Assembly: GCA_029532625.1 (NCBI GenBank) | Contig: JARFXM010000008.1 | Coordinates: 806,001 to 870,000 of the forward strand | From: Lomentospora prolificans | Lineage: Eukaryota > Ascomycota > Sordariomycetes > Microascales > Microascaceae | Length of the DNA: 64,000 bases | Direction of reading: 5' to 3' | In this document: piece after piece, positions 48,028 to 61,500 of the stretch | How the letters are laid out: each line of letters opens with the position of its first letter | Numbering within the stretch: the first letter of the stretch is position 1 | Program-made: the position numbers and the translations under genes | Notes under the pieces: model-generated | Told to the model about the DNA's origin: nothing | Seen by the model: the letters and a program-made list of their open reading frames with translations, nothing else | Databases searched by the model: none

Positions 48028-49017
48028 CAAAAGAAGAAGCGGACTCGAAAGTCGACAGGATTCAGCTCGTGACCCGCGGCTCTCTTCACTTTCCACTTTC
48101 ACTCTCCCTCTCTTGCGTCTTGTGATTCCTACGATTGTTGACCATGACGTAAGGGGGGGCCCAGCCAGCAGGCGGATCTGGCTTGCGCTTGCCTGTGGCC
48201 AGCTGAAATCATAGAAGAAGGGTGGGAACAGGGAAGGAACCAGAGACCGAAAGGGGAGTTTTGGTGGGGCGTGACTGCTGTCCAAGGAGGGGGCGTGTAG
48301 TAAAGCGAGCAGGACCCTGAATTGGGGTTCTTGGGCTGCCCAGTGGTTTGGTCGTGCTGGCTGGCCTGGCTGGCCTGGCTGGCTACATATCCGTCCGATT
48401 CCCAGCCAGCCATGCGAAGGTACCCTCAATTTGCACCCCGCCACACCTCCAGCTTGCCGAGAGACACGAGCAACCGGCCCAAATTCTGTGTCAACCCCGC
48501 TAGCATCGCTTGAGCACGCTAAGGATCTACACATGACTTGCTGTATGAGGATCCGGCCTTTGCTTCTTTCCTCTCCTTGGTTTCTGCGATGCCGATGTGG
48601 GTGGCAGATTGTCTCGGCATGCTGAAAGGGGTGCCGGTCCGGGGAACACCGGGGAGGGCTAGGTTCCAGGTGAGCACGAGCACTGAAGCAAACTTACAGC
48701 TGGCCAGCTGGCGGGCTGTTTCTCGCCTGGCTTGCTCACTGACCAGGGAGGTTGTTGGCGTTACTAGAGTTTTAGGGGATTTTTTAGGCCCGTGGAGACA
48801 GCTAAGCCGGCCAGGCGGAGAGCAACCCAACATTCGCATTCCATGCCGATCCGAAACTTCACTATCCTATCTACAGTTTTCCCGCCCTAATCAACCCTCA
48901 GCAGGCTCCGCCGCCACGCTCTCGGTAGCAGAGATATATTGAGCCTCCCCATCATACCTCCACCGCCGGAACGTAGCCTTCGCATCCCCAGGACACTCTC
49001 CGCCGCTCCCCTCCCCA
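45668..49017. other. Gene-free region
   Basis: Rich in CT- and A-runs on both strands. The longest plus frame (47591-48214) runs through a 29-A tract that gives polylysine and is not credible. Short CTGGCTGGC-type repeats occur at about 48358-48382. No domains seen. Confidence 0.5.
47996..48024 (+). repeat. A29 homopolymer
   Basis: Uninterrupted run of 29 A. Confidence 0.9.
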
Positions 49018-50679
49018 TTACATGTAGCATACACCCCAACCAGACTCCCCCACAAACGACCCCGTCCCACCGCTCAAAAGCTCACCCGACGCCCTAGCCA
49101 CCACGATCTCGCTCTCGGGATCGTCCGCCAGCAGAGCTGACAATTCGTACTCGACAGGGCTCACGGCCCGGATCCGCAGACGGATAGCACCCTCCGCCTC
49201 GGCCCAGGAATCCGGCACGGGCACGATCTCGTCTTGGGGATGAGTCCCGGTTCCTTCGGCCCTGAAGCGGAGCGAGAGTGAAGACTGTCCGTCCTGTACC
49301 TGCCTCTTGGACTTCTTGCGGCGGGGCGGTTCTCCCGGTAAGCGCACGACGCCGAGGTCGATGTGGTTCAGCTGCGTAAGGAAGACCGTGACGCCTGCCT
49401 CCACGTTGTCCCCCTTAGGACGAGCCACAAGGTCTACGGTAAAGTCAAACAGCGTGTGCGTCTGCCTGCGTCCTACAAACGCAAGCCCACGTCGGCCGCT
49501 CAGCTCATCCGTCTCCCCGAGTCCGAGCACACCCGTCAAGTTGTTCCTGCTCGCCACAATCTCCAGCCCCTCCTTCGTGACGGAGAAGGTCCCTTCCTTC
49601 GGGACGCGCCAGTGCATGAAATGCCTGGGAAGCCCCGAGCCCGCCTCGTCGAAGTCATACGCGTCAGGGTCGGAGTTGAACGGCCCGTGTCCCGGCACCT
49701 CGCGCGTCGCCGGCGGCAGCGCCCACCCAGACATCTCACCCCGCACCGGCGCCATCACTGGCCACTCGCCTTCCTCCCACGTGACGGGGAAGAGAACGGC
49801 CTCGCGGCCCATCGGGTAGATCTGGTACTTGGGCCCTGAACGCGTGGCGAGCGACATGCCCCACCAGTTCCCGTCGCCGTCCTGGAATAGGTCCGCGTGC
49901 CCCACCGTCTGGAAGTACTCGTCGGTCCCACGGTTCGTCAGGATGGGGTTGGCCGGGTTCGATTCGTACGGGCCCGTAATGTTTCGGGATCGCGCAATGG
50001 TGACAGCGTGGTCCGTCGCCGTGCCGCCCTCGGCAATCATCAGGTAGTACCACCCGTCCTTCTTGTAAAAGTGCGGCCCTTCCGGCCACACCCCCCCGGT
50101 TCCGTTCCAGAGCTCGATTGGCGGCTCACTCAGCTCCCCCGTCTCCAGGTCCAGCTCTTGCAAGATGATCCCCTGAGTCGCCGCGTACACCTTGCCCTCC
50201 TCGTCATCCCAGAATAGGTCCGGGTCGATGCGCGTGGGACTAAAGGTCACCGGGTCGCTCCACCCCGCATCTTCGAAAATGTCTGCCGTCTTAAACACCA
50301 CTCCCACGATGCCCTCCTCCATGCCTAGGTATTCGCACACGAGGTAGAATTCCCCGTCGCGGTACCTGAGCGTCGGCGCGAACATGCCCTCTTGCTGCCC
50401 CACCGTCCTCCAGCTCAGACCCGGAAGCTGGCTCTCCCGGCTCCATGCGTGGCTGGCCAGCTTCCAATTCACCAGATCCCTGGACGCGTAGACGGGGAGA
50501 CCCGGAAAGGCGATAAACGTCGACGTCGCGCAGTAAAATGTTCCGTTCACGTGAACGCACGAAGGGTCAGAGTGCCATCCCGGCAAGACGGGATTGTGGT
50601 ATGTCGAGTTCAAAGGCTGTGCGACCGCTGAACCCAACAGGAGAGAGAGTGTCGCCCAAGAAAATGCCCGTCGCTGCAT
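49018..50679 (-). CDS. Secreted GH43 glycosidase (beta-xylosidase / arabinofuranosidase type)
   Basis: Single exon, 553 residues from the ATG at 50679, which gives a signal peptide (MQRRAFSWATLSLLLGSAVA). An upstream in-frame ATG (50739) would add 20 residues and bury the signal, so it is less likely. The five-bladed propeller of family 43 shows its three acidic residues: HSDPS (Asp38, base), RIDPDLFWD (Asp152 or Asp154), and WPEGPHF (Glu200, acid). From about residue 340 a second, lectin-like beta domain typical of GH43 xylosidases follows. These enzymes cut xylose or arabinose from plant-wall xylan and arabinan outside the cell. The exact substrate cannot be set from sequence. Confidence 0.93.
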   Translation of the reverse strand: MQRRAFSWATLSLLLGSAVAQPLNSTYHNPVLPGWHSDPSCVHVNGTFYCATSTFIAFPGLPVYASRDLVNWKLASHAWSRESQLPGLSWRTVGQQEGMFAPTLRYRDGEFYLVCEYLGMEEGIVGVVFKTADIFEDAGWSDPVTFSPTRIDPDLFWDDEEGKVYAATQGIILQELDLETGELSEPPIELWNGTGGVWPEGPHFYKKDGWYYLMIAEGGTATDHAVTIARSRNITGPYESNPANPILTNRGTDEYFQTVGHADLFQDGDGNWWGMSLATRSGPKYQIYPMGREAVLFPVTWEEGEWPVMAPVRGEMSGWALPPATREVPGHGPFNSDPDAYDFDEAGSGLPRHFMHWRVPKEGTFSVTKEGLEIVASRNNLTGVLGLGETDELSGRRGLAFVGRRQTHTLFDFTVDLVARPKGDNVEAGVTVFLTQLNHIDLGVVRLPGEPPRRKKSKRQVQDGQSSLSLRFRAEGTGTHPQDEIVPVPDSWAEAEGAIRLRIRAVSPVEYELSALLADDPESEIVVARASGELLSGGTGSFVGESGWGVCYM

Positions 50680-52337
50680 CTTCACTGATTTGAATTGTTT
50701 ACAAACGTTGTTGCCTAATGACTGAGAGAGAACAACCATGGACTACGATTCTGAGCCATTCGCCGTCTCGCTCCAGAAGAGTTATTTTATATACCCTGGA
50801 CAAGTACTCCAATTCTAAACTCGTTGTGGACGGATTAGAATAGTCAGGTATATGAGGTGGTCGGAGTCATTTAGCCTATAGAGGCTATACGCGCCCCTAT
50901 CACGGTCAACAGGTGCCGAGGTGGAGGCCCGGTTGCAATGGATTGTCACCGAGAGTGTCATTCGGAGAGAAGATCGGGAAAAGCTTCGAGCCCGAACAGG
51001 GGAACCACGCTTTTCCGTGTTTGTTGGCACTCCAATGCTAGCACTAATCTGCCTCCTAACAAAGGAGTATATCCTCCTCCGTCAATGGTGGAGGCGCAAA
51101 CTGTCATGGGAATGAACATCAAAAAATTATAATAATGAAGAGTGAGTTGTCAAGATGGAAGCCAGCAGAAAGGACCATAATGTTTCTGTGAAGACCAGCA
51201 CTGCAGCGTATATGTTTCTTCCCATTCGCCTCCACCAGGACCCTCCATAGAGCCACCAACACACAAGGGAAAAAATAAATCAAGAAAAAAAAAAAAAAAA
51301 AAAAAAAAGAAGCATGAAATGGTATAATTCTCCGGCGCTCCCGATTTGAATCAAAGCATTTTAAGTCAAAGATTCCGCTCGAAGCTCCTTTAAAGCCATA
51401 TCCGACGTCCATCTCTAAAAAGACAATGAAAGAGGGGCGAAGCAATTAGTCCACATAGATATGGTATGTAGACAATGGGATCCAGGAATAAGGGGAGAAA
51501 ATAGACGAGGAAACAAGATTGTAGTAACGTAAGGAAAGCCGAGGCGTCTCATCATCTCATTATACCAGCCCATCAGTAGCTGAACTCGGATCTCAAGGTT
51601 GCCATAATGACTTCCTTCACTGAATAAAAAAGACGAAAAAGGTAGGCACCCCCAATGCACCACATGTTGCACTGTCGACTCCTCAGCTGGGAAACAAGGG
51701 AGATAGCCAGACACTTCTGGGCAAGGTTTGTTATAGTTATTTCGGCCTTTTGAGCATAGGTGCAAATTTAGCGCTACCAGAGTCAAAGGTCCGGTGCTCC
51801 TCAGATGCACAAGCCAAGTGAAAAAGACCTCATCAAACGTGGAAAAAGACATCTTGACACATAAAACAACGTCCCTCCTGCCATACCTAGTAATGTAATA
51901 TTAGCCCTAGAAGCCTGCCGAAACGCCAACCCAAATGCTTTCCACAATGTGCTGCAGTGTATATGCTTATTCCGAATATAAAAAAGAACTGAAAACCGAT
52001 GAGAAATGTATGGTCGTAACGACATCTACGAGTCGCGTTGGGGGCGCAGTCGGGAGATGGGAGTGGCTCGAGATCGAGATCCGTCAATCGACGCAACGAA
52101 AACCATCGAGAGTATGAAGGTTGAGTGAGAGATTAGGCGACTCGTTACATCGTTTAAGAGTGGGCGGTCCGTGTCGTATAGAGGCGAGAAAAAATGAATA
52201 TGCGAAAAGGAGAAAAGACAAAAGAACGAAAAAGAATTTGCTGTCCGATGAGAGACTGTTAAATCTCCCAGGCGGGGTGGTATGGACTTCGCCGATACCC
52301 TCCTTTGCCTGATCCGTCGTGGCATCTGTTCTTCTGT
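50680..52337. other. Intergenic: GH43 promoter and ABC-transporter 3' side
   Basis: No gene supported. An A24 run lies at 51285-51308. Both neighbours are read leftwards, so this holds the GH43 promoter (near 50680-50820, with TATTTTATATA at about 50782) and the transporter's 3' end. Confidence 0.5.
51285..51308 (+). repeat. A24 homopolymer
   Basis: Uninterrupted run of 24 A between the GH43 and ABC genes. Confidence 0.9.
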
Positions 52338-55300
52338 TCAGCGTCGGCCGAGCTCGCTATGGAAACTGTCACTCGATTCGCCATCAGACGAAGGCTCGTA
52401 ATCGATCCGGCTGTCTGGCTTCGACTCGCTCATTGGTGACGGGTCTGGAAGGATCGAAGAAGATGCCATGCTGCTGTAACCCTCTGATTGGGAATCAAAA
52501 TGCTTCATCGACGAGAGATCGGCCTGCTTTAAAAGCTTAAGGCACTCTCGATTCGCCGCACGCGTTGCCTGAGCCTGCTTCTCCCACATGGACGTGTAGT
52601 AGCCTCCCTTCTGAAGAAGCTGCTCGTGGGTTCCGCGCTCAACAATTTCGCCCTGGTTCAGCACGATGATCTGGTCGGCATGAGTGATGGTCGACAGTCG
52701 ATGCCTGGAGCAAAACCTATTAGCAGCATATTCCGGAGAAGTAAAGTATTTGACGCATGGGACATCGAGACTTACGCAATAATAAGCACTGTACGGCCTT
52801 GTCCAACACTCAAGACGCCTCGCTGAATCTGCTGCTCCGTTCGAGAATCGAGGGCTGACGTAGCTTCGTCAAGCATGATTATCTTTGGGTTCTTCAGGAT
52901 TGTTCGGGCAATAGCTACGCGCTGCTTTTCACCACCGCTTAGGCGAAGACCTCGCTCGCCAACTTTAGTGTTGTACCGGTCGGGGAACGCCATAATTTTG
53001 TCGTGTATACTCGCGGCCCTGCATGCTTCGTAGACTTCCTCATCAGTGCACCCGGGTCGAGCGTACTTCAAATTGTACATGAGCGTCTCGTTAAAAAGTA
53101 TCGTATCCTGTGGCACTACTCCTATGTAGCGGCGAACCGAATCGATTGTAAGGTCCTTGACATCCTGGCCATCAATTTCGATGCTACCTTCGGAGCAATT
53201 GTAATATCGGAACATGAGACGGAAGACGGTCGATTTGCCACCACCAGACTCGCCAACGAAAGCAGTCGTGGTACCAGGTTTGCATTCGAATTCCAAATTC
53301 TTCAAAGCTGGCTGGTTGCCATAAGAAAATTTGACGCCGCTCCAGCGAATATGGCCATTGCATTTGAGTAGGTCCTTGGCGTTCGGAAGATCCTCCACAC
53401 TCGGCTGGATCTTGAAAAGCTCCAGGAGTCTCTCACCGGAGATCAACGCCTGCTGAATGACGCGGTAAAATTGGCTGAAAAAGTTAAGAGGCCCTTGCAT
53501 TTGCTGCAGGTACGCCATTAGGGTAACGAAGTCGCCGACGGTGCGGAAGCCATTCCAGACCTGGAAGGCACCGACGGTAAGGGCAACAGTTAGCCCAGAG
53601 ATGAAAACCGTCGTCTGAACAATGACCATTAGGTTCGTGCCATACGAGACCTTAGCCTCTGCTCGTTGATAGTTGTCAATCGCGGCCCGGTATCGCCTAA
53701 ACTCGTACTGCTCTGCGTTGAAATATTTGACGGTCTCGTAGCTGGTAATTGAATCATTCTTTACCGCCTCTTCTTCACGATCCGCATTCGTCATTTCGCG
53801 ACGCTGATCGGCCCGGGTCTGGGCCATCTTGACGGTCAGGTAGAGATACCAGAAAACGTTGACACTCACTATCGTGCCGTACGTAGAATCGAACATGCGG
53901 GTGAAGAAGTAGATGGCGAGGAAGAGATCAACAATCAACGGCAGAAGCTGGAAGGTGACTTGTTCCAGGAAAGTGTTGATGGCTCCGCCCTTGTTCAGGG
54001 CTGATAGTACCTCGCCGGTCCTCTTGCCAAGGTGGAAATCCAAGCTTAACGAATGAACGTGCTCAAAAGCCGCGGTCTCGAGCGCCTTGTACGAATACTG
54101 AGAGACCTTGACCCAGATAATAGAGCGAATCGAGCCAAGCAGACCCGCCTGACCTTGCAAGAGCATGAGGAGATTGACGCTCCAGAGCATGACCCAGGGC
54201 ATGTCGCTCATCATTGTGGCCATATTACCGTCGTGGTTCGCGTTCGCAAGTCGGTTGGTAACCTGGCCGATTTGGTAAGGAAGAAGAATGTTTATGCCTC
54301 TCTGAAGCACAAGGAGCACAAAACAGATGAAGACGCGGAACTTCAGCCAGAAGGAGTCGCGAGGCCAGAGATAGGGCCAGAAGAGAGTGTATCCGCGCAG
54401 ATACTCAAACCAATTCCTCTTGGGTAGTTTCTCCGGTCGATAGAAAGCGGCCTGGTCGTCTCGGTAAGGGCCTGCTGTAGTTGCAGCATAATTGGCCATG
54501 GTCTCGGCTCCGCCAAGGTCGCGCTCATGGCTACCGGCGGTCTCGCGTGTGTGGTAAGAACGACCGTTAGCTGCCAAAAGTGGCGTCGACTCCTCGGCGA
54601 TCGTATCTGCAGAGTCGGTCGATGGCATCCGATGAAGGGAGTGTCGAACAGTACGGCTTTCGAATCCTTCTTCCTTTGAAGGTTCATCATGACGAACCCT
54701 GCTCCACATGCAAGCATAGATACAGCAAACGCCAAACAGAAGAGCGACACGAGTAAGAGATAGCATAACGTCGATCTGTTCCCAGTGATCCAAGCACCTG
54801 CCCCCAGAACTACTACCCGTATCAATTAGTAGAGTCTTACACCTCTCTGCATAGCGGAAGCTGCACAGAAAGAGTATAGCCTCTGCTATAAAGGCAAGGG
54901 ACCATGTTAGGATATGGGCAAGTCCAGGGCTGTCCTTCCATTCGAATAAGGTGACTGTGAAGTAGAGGTATACGCAGGAACTTCCGAGAACATACACCTA
55001 TAAAGAAGTCGAAGTACTATTAGCTAATGAACAACGGGAATTCGAAGGAACAAAACACGAAGGTTCAACATCTCAGGGCTTGTATAATCATGTTTAACCT
55101 AGTTTAAGAGAGTAAAGACAGTAAAGAGAGAATAAGGACTTACCACCATTGGCTCACCACACCACCAGTTAACTTCACCAGCAGGCAGATCACGGTTTGC
55201 CTTCCATGCATGAAAGCCGATTGCAGCTCCATTAGTAAAGAAGGTCAGAGTGAGTATACTTGAGAGAAATTGAAAAACTGTTTTCGCGCAGGGTCCAAAT

Positions 55301-55584
55301 TTGGGGAGGTCTGATCTGTTGGATTGGCTGGAAAAGTCGTTTCTCTTTTTCCTCTTTGTTACTGGGAGAGGCTTTCCACCAGGTCCTCTGACGGAGGGGG
55401 TAACAGCATCTTCCTCCGTTTTTGAGGAGCGGATACTGCAAATCAAGGCGGTTAGGATGAAGACCGCGCCGAGGACGATGTGATACGACCGGTAGATGTA
55501 TTCCAGAAAGCCTTCGCTTTCCGCTAATAAAACCATTATGGGGACGGCCTCGACGGACCGACTCTCGCTTTCGACAGCCGCCAT
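52338..55584 (-). CDS. HMT1/ABCB6-like ABC half-transporter
   Basis: Three exons on the minus strand, 55584-55144, 54997-52776 and 52704-52338, giving 1009 residues. Introns: 55143-54998 (GTAAGT...TAG) and 52775-52705 (GTAAGT...CTAAT...CAG); the second splits the codon before His of the H-loop (LIIA|HRLST). The N-terminal third holds extra membrane segments (TMD0), then a Ser-rich linker, then a six-segment ABC membrane domain starting near NWFEYLRGYTLFWPYLW. The nucleotide-binding domain has Walker A GESGGGKST (about 726-734), signature LSGGEKQR (about 831-838) and Walker B IIMLDEATSALD (about 850-861). TMD0 plus one NBD is the build of yeast Hmt1 and human ABCB6, which act in vacuole or organelle membranes in metal-thiol or porphyrin transport. 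The exact start is not certain: an upstream ATG at 55683 is in frame. Confidence 0.92.
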
Positions 55585-58500
55585 TCTCGGCTGTGAAGTG
55601 TTGTTAGCAGAGAACAGGAGAAGGAAAACACGGCATGGATCGAGAAGATGCCAGGAGGGTATCGGGGGATAAGAATAAAGCAAAGGGTGGTAAAACAGAG
55701 AATAATGATGACGTGTGTTGACTCACGAGGGGGAGGTATTGAAATAGTTACTGGCTGGCAACCATTGCCCAGCCTAGCGAAGTTGGGGGAAGAAGGAGAG
55801 AGCGTTGAAGATCTAGGCTGTGATGGTCGGATCCACGCGAGGATATTGTCGGTAGACCCTTTTCAGTGGTGGGGCAGGTGACTTGGTCAGTGGCGAGAAT
55901 CGCTTGCAAGGTCCCCTGCTGAATGAGACACGGAGAGGTTGAGAAATTGCCGCTTGGTAGGTCGTCCGAAAAGAGAGCTAGTGTGTTCGGAAACACTGGG
56001 CGGAGCCACCGGTACGAGATCAGTTTTAGTGTATTTGTTTGAGTGAAGCGCAGCGCCAGCTCGTGATGGACAAGTAAATAGTCGAGAGGATGAGGGAGCC
56101 AAGTTTGAACCACTTTCACCAGTTCGGAGCGACGATGAGAAATAGGGAAACGGCCGCGGCCGACCGCGATGAGGGACAGCGGAAGATATAGCTGTTGAGT
56201 TCCTGGGATAACACTTACAGGATACGAAGGTTCGTGAGGGTAGTTTCGCCTCCGAGTCCCTTGGTCTTTTCTTTTCAATTCGTCTCGTTGGAGGTGCTCG
56301 ACTGAACCCGTACGTTGAGGTTGTGGTGGATCAATAAGACGGCAATAATGGGAACAGGAGGGTTTGTACAAGTACTATTGCTCTTGTACTGGGTACCCCT
56401 GCTCCTTGGTACAGTTGCATGCAACACCAGCGTGGTGCAGAACGTGTGCAGCTGGCGATGGTACCTATTAGTGGAGCACAATAACGCTACCGCTATAACC
56501 TCTGAATGAGTGGCTGGACACGAGCGGATTGAGCTTTAGGGAGGGCGTAGGAATAACAGGCGGACCGGGCGTGAAGAGGGGGGTGGGGCTTAACAGGGCA
56601 GTGCTTAGTGTCCTGCAGCACGTACCGGAACTAGGTACTTTGAGACGCCTAGATTGATTGGGTGGAGGAATGAATCTGCACACTGAGGCTCTCTCGTGTA
56701 TGTAGATTGTAGAGAGGATGTGTATGGAGTGTGCGCACAAGAGCTAAGACAAAGTCTAGCCTTGATCGCCGATGCCAGGGATCGTTAGGTCTGCTGTCGA
56801 TTCTCGATGGCTTTCATGTAAATTATTTCACTAAGGCCCGTCGCTGCCGTCGCAGAAAGTGAAGTGCTGGCAGGATTTGAGTAGTAAACGAAGTTTGTTG
56901 TCGCAGAGCGATGATGGATAGTATAGGTTTTCAGCTTGATTGTATCCCTAGAGCTGTGGGGCTTAATAGACACCCGTCCTGCTTGCTTGATATAGAAGAC
57001 AGTTTGGTGGGGCCTGATGAATACTGACTGGTGAGTAGTGTGGGGAACTGCTCTTGAATGATTTATGGGTGATGGATAGACTTGGTGAATGCTGGGTTCG
57101 AGCTGGAAATTGCGTCTGGGGAAGAAATCTGTTGCGTCCTCCAGCTTCTTTGATTGGGTTTATGGTAAAAGAGAAGATTGAAGAGAAGAGGTGCAGAGGC
57201 TTGTATGGAAGAAGTAGGAGAAGGAACAGCAATGCAGAACTGATTGGGGTGCTCCTTCCTTGAAGCTAGATGTATATTAGGAAAGAGCGACGGGACAAGG
57301 AATGTCAGAGAGTTAGAGATGTGCTGGATGGCTTAAGAGTGTGAGAACGAGCGTCATGGCTTTTGACAAGATGTCATAGGGAACTCAAATATGAGAAGAT
57401 GTTATTAGAGAGCATCTGGACACTACAGCTGAATGAAGTATCGGTTTGCTCCTGTGTTTGTCTCGGGCTAAGTGCGCGGGGCAGTCGTTCGAGGGAATCC
57501 GGGCCCGTGAGGCCAGATCAGCTTGTGTTATCCAAGAGTGTCCTGGCTGACGAGATGGGGCGCGCAGTTCCCAGAACTCAAGTTTCATAAATTTGAGAAG
57601 CGCTGAAATCTCAAAGGGAAAACTCTCCAGTTGCCGGAGGATAAAAAGTGTGGGAACCGGCAATAGATATATATGCCTGAAGTGCAGCAGCTACCAGAAC
57701 GGAGAGGTGAGACTTGCCCCAACATCCATTGATACGACCACTCCGAACTACTACTTGGCCCCGGCTGGTCGTCTTGCATTTATTATCAATTGACACAGCA
57801 GCCGGGTCAGGGTTTGGGCAAGCGGCTTCCAGAACAGGACTTTTTATGGCATGGCGCAAAGACGGGACTCAAACGAAGCGAACTACGGAGAGCGGGGGTA
57901 ACGGAACCCATCCCAGCAGTTACAGGACTGAGTAAGAAATAGGGGGAAGGGGTAAAATAAAATAGAGAAAACAAAAAAAAAAAAAAAAAAGGAAAAGAAA
58001 AGAAAAAAAAAATCAGGAAGAAAGGAGAACGAAGATCGGAAAGAAAAGAGAGGGGTGTGTTTGGGCGAAGCTTGGGGTGTAGATGGTAGGACAATTGTAT
58101 GATGCATGTAGCGATGGAAGGCACAGTCGAGAACGGCCCAAGGGCCAGCTCGCCGTCGGGTTCTCCTCTATAGTCGTGGAACCATAGAAAGGAGCTGCCA
58201 GAAACCTTTTGGGGGCCTTAGAGATACGTACCTTCCGAAGAACGGTATTCGCGATCAATTCACGAGAACTTGAATGCCAGCTCTTCTCGGCCGTTAATAT
58301 ATCTTAGATTGTGCCAGAGAAGGACAACCCGAGCTGCTGCAACGAGCGTCGGTGGAGAATCCGAGTCCGGCGCACAAGAGTTGCTTCGTCTTTTAGGGTG
58401 CAGTCGATTCGAGGAGCCAGCCAGCAACATTCGATAATTCTCACCGCCCAAGGGCAACTCCACTGTCAAGGTTAGCGCCTTTCCGTCTTTCTGTTAGAGA

Positions 58501-61500
58501 CGCATGGGGTAGCTTCTGCCTCCCTGCCAGCTGGCTACCATCTCCAGCTCTGCAAGTCCTCTGATCCGCCTCAATGCTAGCTCCATTACCCACTGCAAAC
58601 ATATCTCCACAGGCTGATACTAAGTAGTAAGTGGATAAATGGCAGTGCGTGTCCGCTAACCACCGTCACTGGGTAGACGCGTGTCTTTGGGTTTGATATC
58701 TCCATTGATGGCAAAAATCGCTTTTCAAGAACAGCTGCGGGAGGCCTACGGCAGTAGATTCCCAAATGGCTCTCTTTCAGAGTTGTCTCATGTCGCCGTT
58801 GACAGATTCATCGAGTTGCCAAACGTCGGGCAGTTTAGAGCGATGCCGGAAACACCTTTCAGTGGCTACCAGCTCATCCGTCGGGCACCGGCGGCTCCAT
58901 CCATGTTCCATGCCTAGACTTGCTCAGCAATACCATGTACCTACGCCGGTTACGGGTGCGCGGGAAGGCCGCAACGCAACATTGAAGCAGTGTCTCCGCC
59001 ACCTCGAATAGAGATCCATCCATTAGATATCGAAGCACATGTCTGAGGAAGTAACATCGCCTCGCCCCTTTAGAACCCTTAGTTCGGATTGACTGCTAGG
59101 TGGGGGCTTGAGGAGCCAATGAAGGCCCTCGTTGCCTCGGAGAACCCTGGGCTTAAAGAATAGCGTTTTCAATGTCGATTATCATAGATCTTGGGTAAAT
59201 TCTCACTTTCTGCAATCGATTATCAGATAATTACGGAAATGATAGGGAAGACGTCTCCCGGGATGTAACACGGCTAATGCCAGCATATTCCGAGTGAAAT
59301 GACTCGTCATCTAGAATCTACGGCGAGATTGTGACATGGGATATATCGTGGTGATACAGCGCATCCAGAATTGCCCACCTGGCTCGCCCGGTCCTCGCTT
59401 GATCCCGCCGTTGGCTTGCCCCAGAATCGCGAGTCACGTAGTGCGAAAGTCTCACGATGCATTCGCTTCATACTGCTTCAAGAAAAAGTTGGGAGCACAG
59501 GCGCCTGTCAGAGAACCACCGCCTGTCGCTGACAATGTCCCTTCGGCTTGTCCTTACCAGGCGTAGCGCGAGTTTCGCGGGCGAGCAGGAATGACAGCGA
59601 CGCGCCGCAAAGCCGTGCCATCAGATGAGTTCAGCCATGCGTTTGGTTGGGGCGGGCAAAACTACCAGCCGCAGGGCCTTTTCTCGAAGTGGAACCGTGG
59701 TGACCTACTAATCCGGATGTTCAGGACGTCGTGAGGCAGATCACGAGCGGCGAAGCATTAACTTGCGTGGACCATATTGGCACAAGCCGTTCTCCGCACG
59801 TCGCGGAATCCGATAGGCTATTGGCAGTTATCCTGTCATATTATAGGGTTCTCCCATAAATTTGCCCTCGCAAGGGTGTGACAAAGCTCCAGTTGGGCCA
59901 ACCGGCACGTTGGGTTGAACATCGACTGCCGGGCCCGCGCACCAGGATCCTCCAGGCAAGAAATAATAGCCGTCTTGATCTGGACGCCCCACTGGATAGG
60001 TCGTTTGGATGAGCTCGTCTATCTCTTACCCGAGTTTCAATAGCGGCGTTTTGGGGCTCGTCAATGTTGGGAGATCTTCGAAAATGGCTGAGGAATACGC
60101 GTGGCCGTTTGATGTGCGCACAAGGAATGACCCTTAAGCATCAATATAGACGGTCCCTTCATCACATCCATTGACCAGGCCGTATTCCAGAATTGGGAAA
60201 ACTAACAAAAGTAGAAGCAATCCAACAGGGGCCGAGTTTGTTGTTACCATTTTGTCGTCGACATCAATACAACGGAATGGTGAGGACGCCAGGCGAGATA
60301 CAGGACGACGCCGGCACGTAGCCGGGTGAAATGTACCACAATTTCCCCAATGAGAAAAGGACAAGGAAAGTCAGCTCGCGGCCAGCGACCGGTCCCTCTG
60401 CATATGATTTTTGTCGTTCCCACATGAGATTCTAGTCATGAGCATGTGGGAACGGGCTGGATGCATGACGCCTTGCCCTACGGCATCGGGATTTAACAGC
60501 GACCAAGGGGCCAAGGGGACCGTTTCGTTAAGGGAATATTGATACGCTCCAACTTTGTTGCCCTCGGAAAGAACGGGGCTGGCTCGACCCTGAGGAAGAA
60601 AGCTCCGGCGACATGTACCTTGGTGTATCCCAGCCCGCATTGTTCCTTGTAGCTGTGGGGAAATACCTCCGGCCGAAATGAGAGAGCACGGGTCAAGCCT
60701 CGCGTAAAGTTTTAGCACCTGACCCCTTGAGAAATCCCTTTGGGAGCATGGGAGGCATGGGAGGCATGGGGGGATAGATGGTGGGTTGATGGTGGCCTTT
60801 TTAGCTTGTCCATCTTTAACTCCAGCCAAACGGCTTGTACCCATCGTCCCTCTCACCGCCTGCAAGCGGACTGCAATACCTGCAAGTTGCAGGGTGAATA
60901 CTGAGAACATTGCTATTTCTCGCTCTTACTAACCAGTAGTCTTAACAGGGACTCAGACTGATACCACTACAACAGCACCTGCCCCAGCACCAACGAGAGA
61001 CGAGGGTCAGAGCACCGAAACCAGGCAAGACAGAAAGTGTGAAGGAATCCGAGAACGTAGGGCTGTCGTCCCTCCGTGATGGATTCGCCTCTCGCCTCTT
61101 CTCCAGCTCTTGTACGAATAAGAATCGACCCCATTTCAGCTTCCTTCGAGGTTGCCGATTGAGTGGGGAGAAAGAGTGGGATGTCCGCTGTCTAAATGCC
61201 TGCACTTGCATGGTCCGCGGGGGCGTGGGCTGGCAGTCATGGGGGCCGTAATGATGGGTCCCTCAGAACTCATGCTAACCCACATTGGACTACACCGCAG
61301 CAGGGTTCCAAATGAACGTTGACTGGCCGTTCGACTATTATTTGATGGGGTGAATTCCGGCTGTGGAGATATGAGCCCAGATTCGAACGCCACGGCGATA
61401 TTACCGGCTCAAGCACGTCTTGTCCCATCCGTGGCATCCCGTCTCTTCCAAGTTTGGCGCCGGATGCTACGATCCTGCAACTGGGGTGCTCTCCTCTTAT

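Noticed and set aside
47591..48214. 207-codon frame (+)
   Set aside because: It reads through an A29 run as polylysine and has no domain; length is due to homopolymer and low stop density.
50680..50739. Upstream ATG at 50739 as start of the GH43 protein
   Set aside because: It would place 20 polar residues before the signal peptide; the ATG at 50679 gives a standard secretory start.
54343..54825. 160-codon frame (-) within the ABC gene
   Set aside because: Shadow in another frame of the ABC transporter exon.
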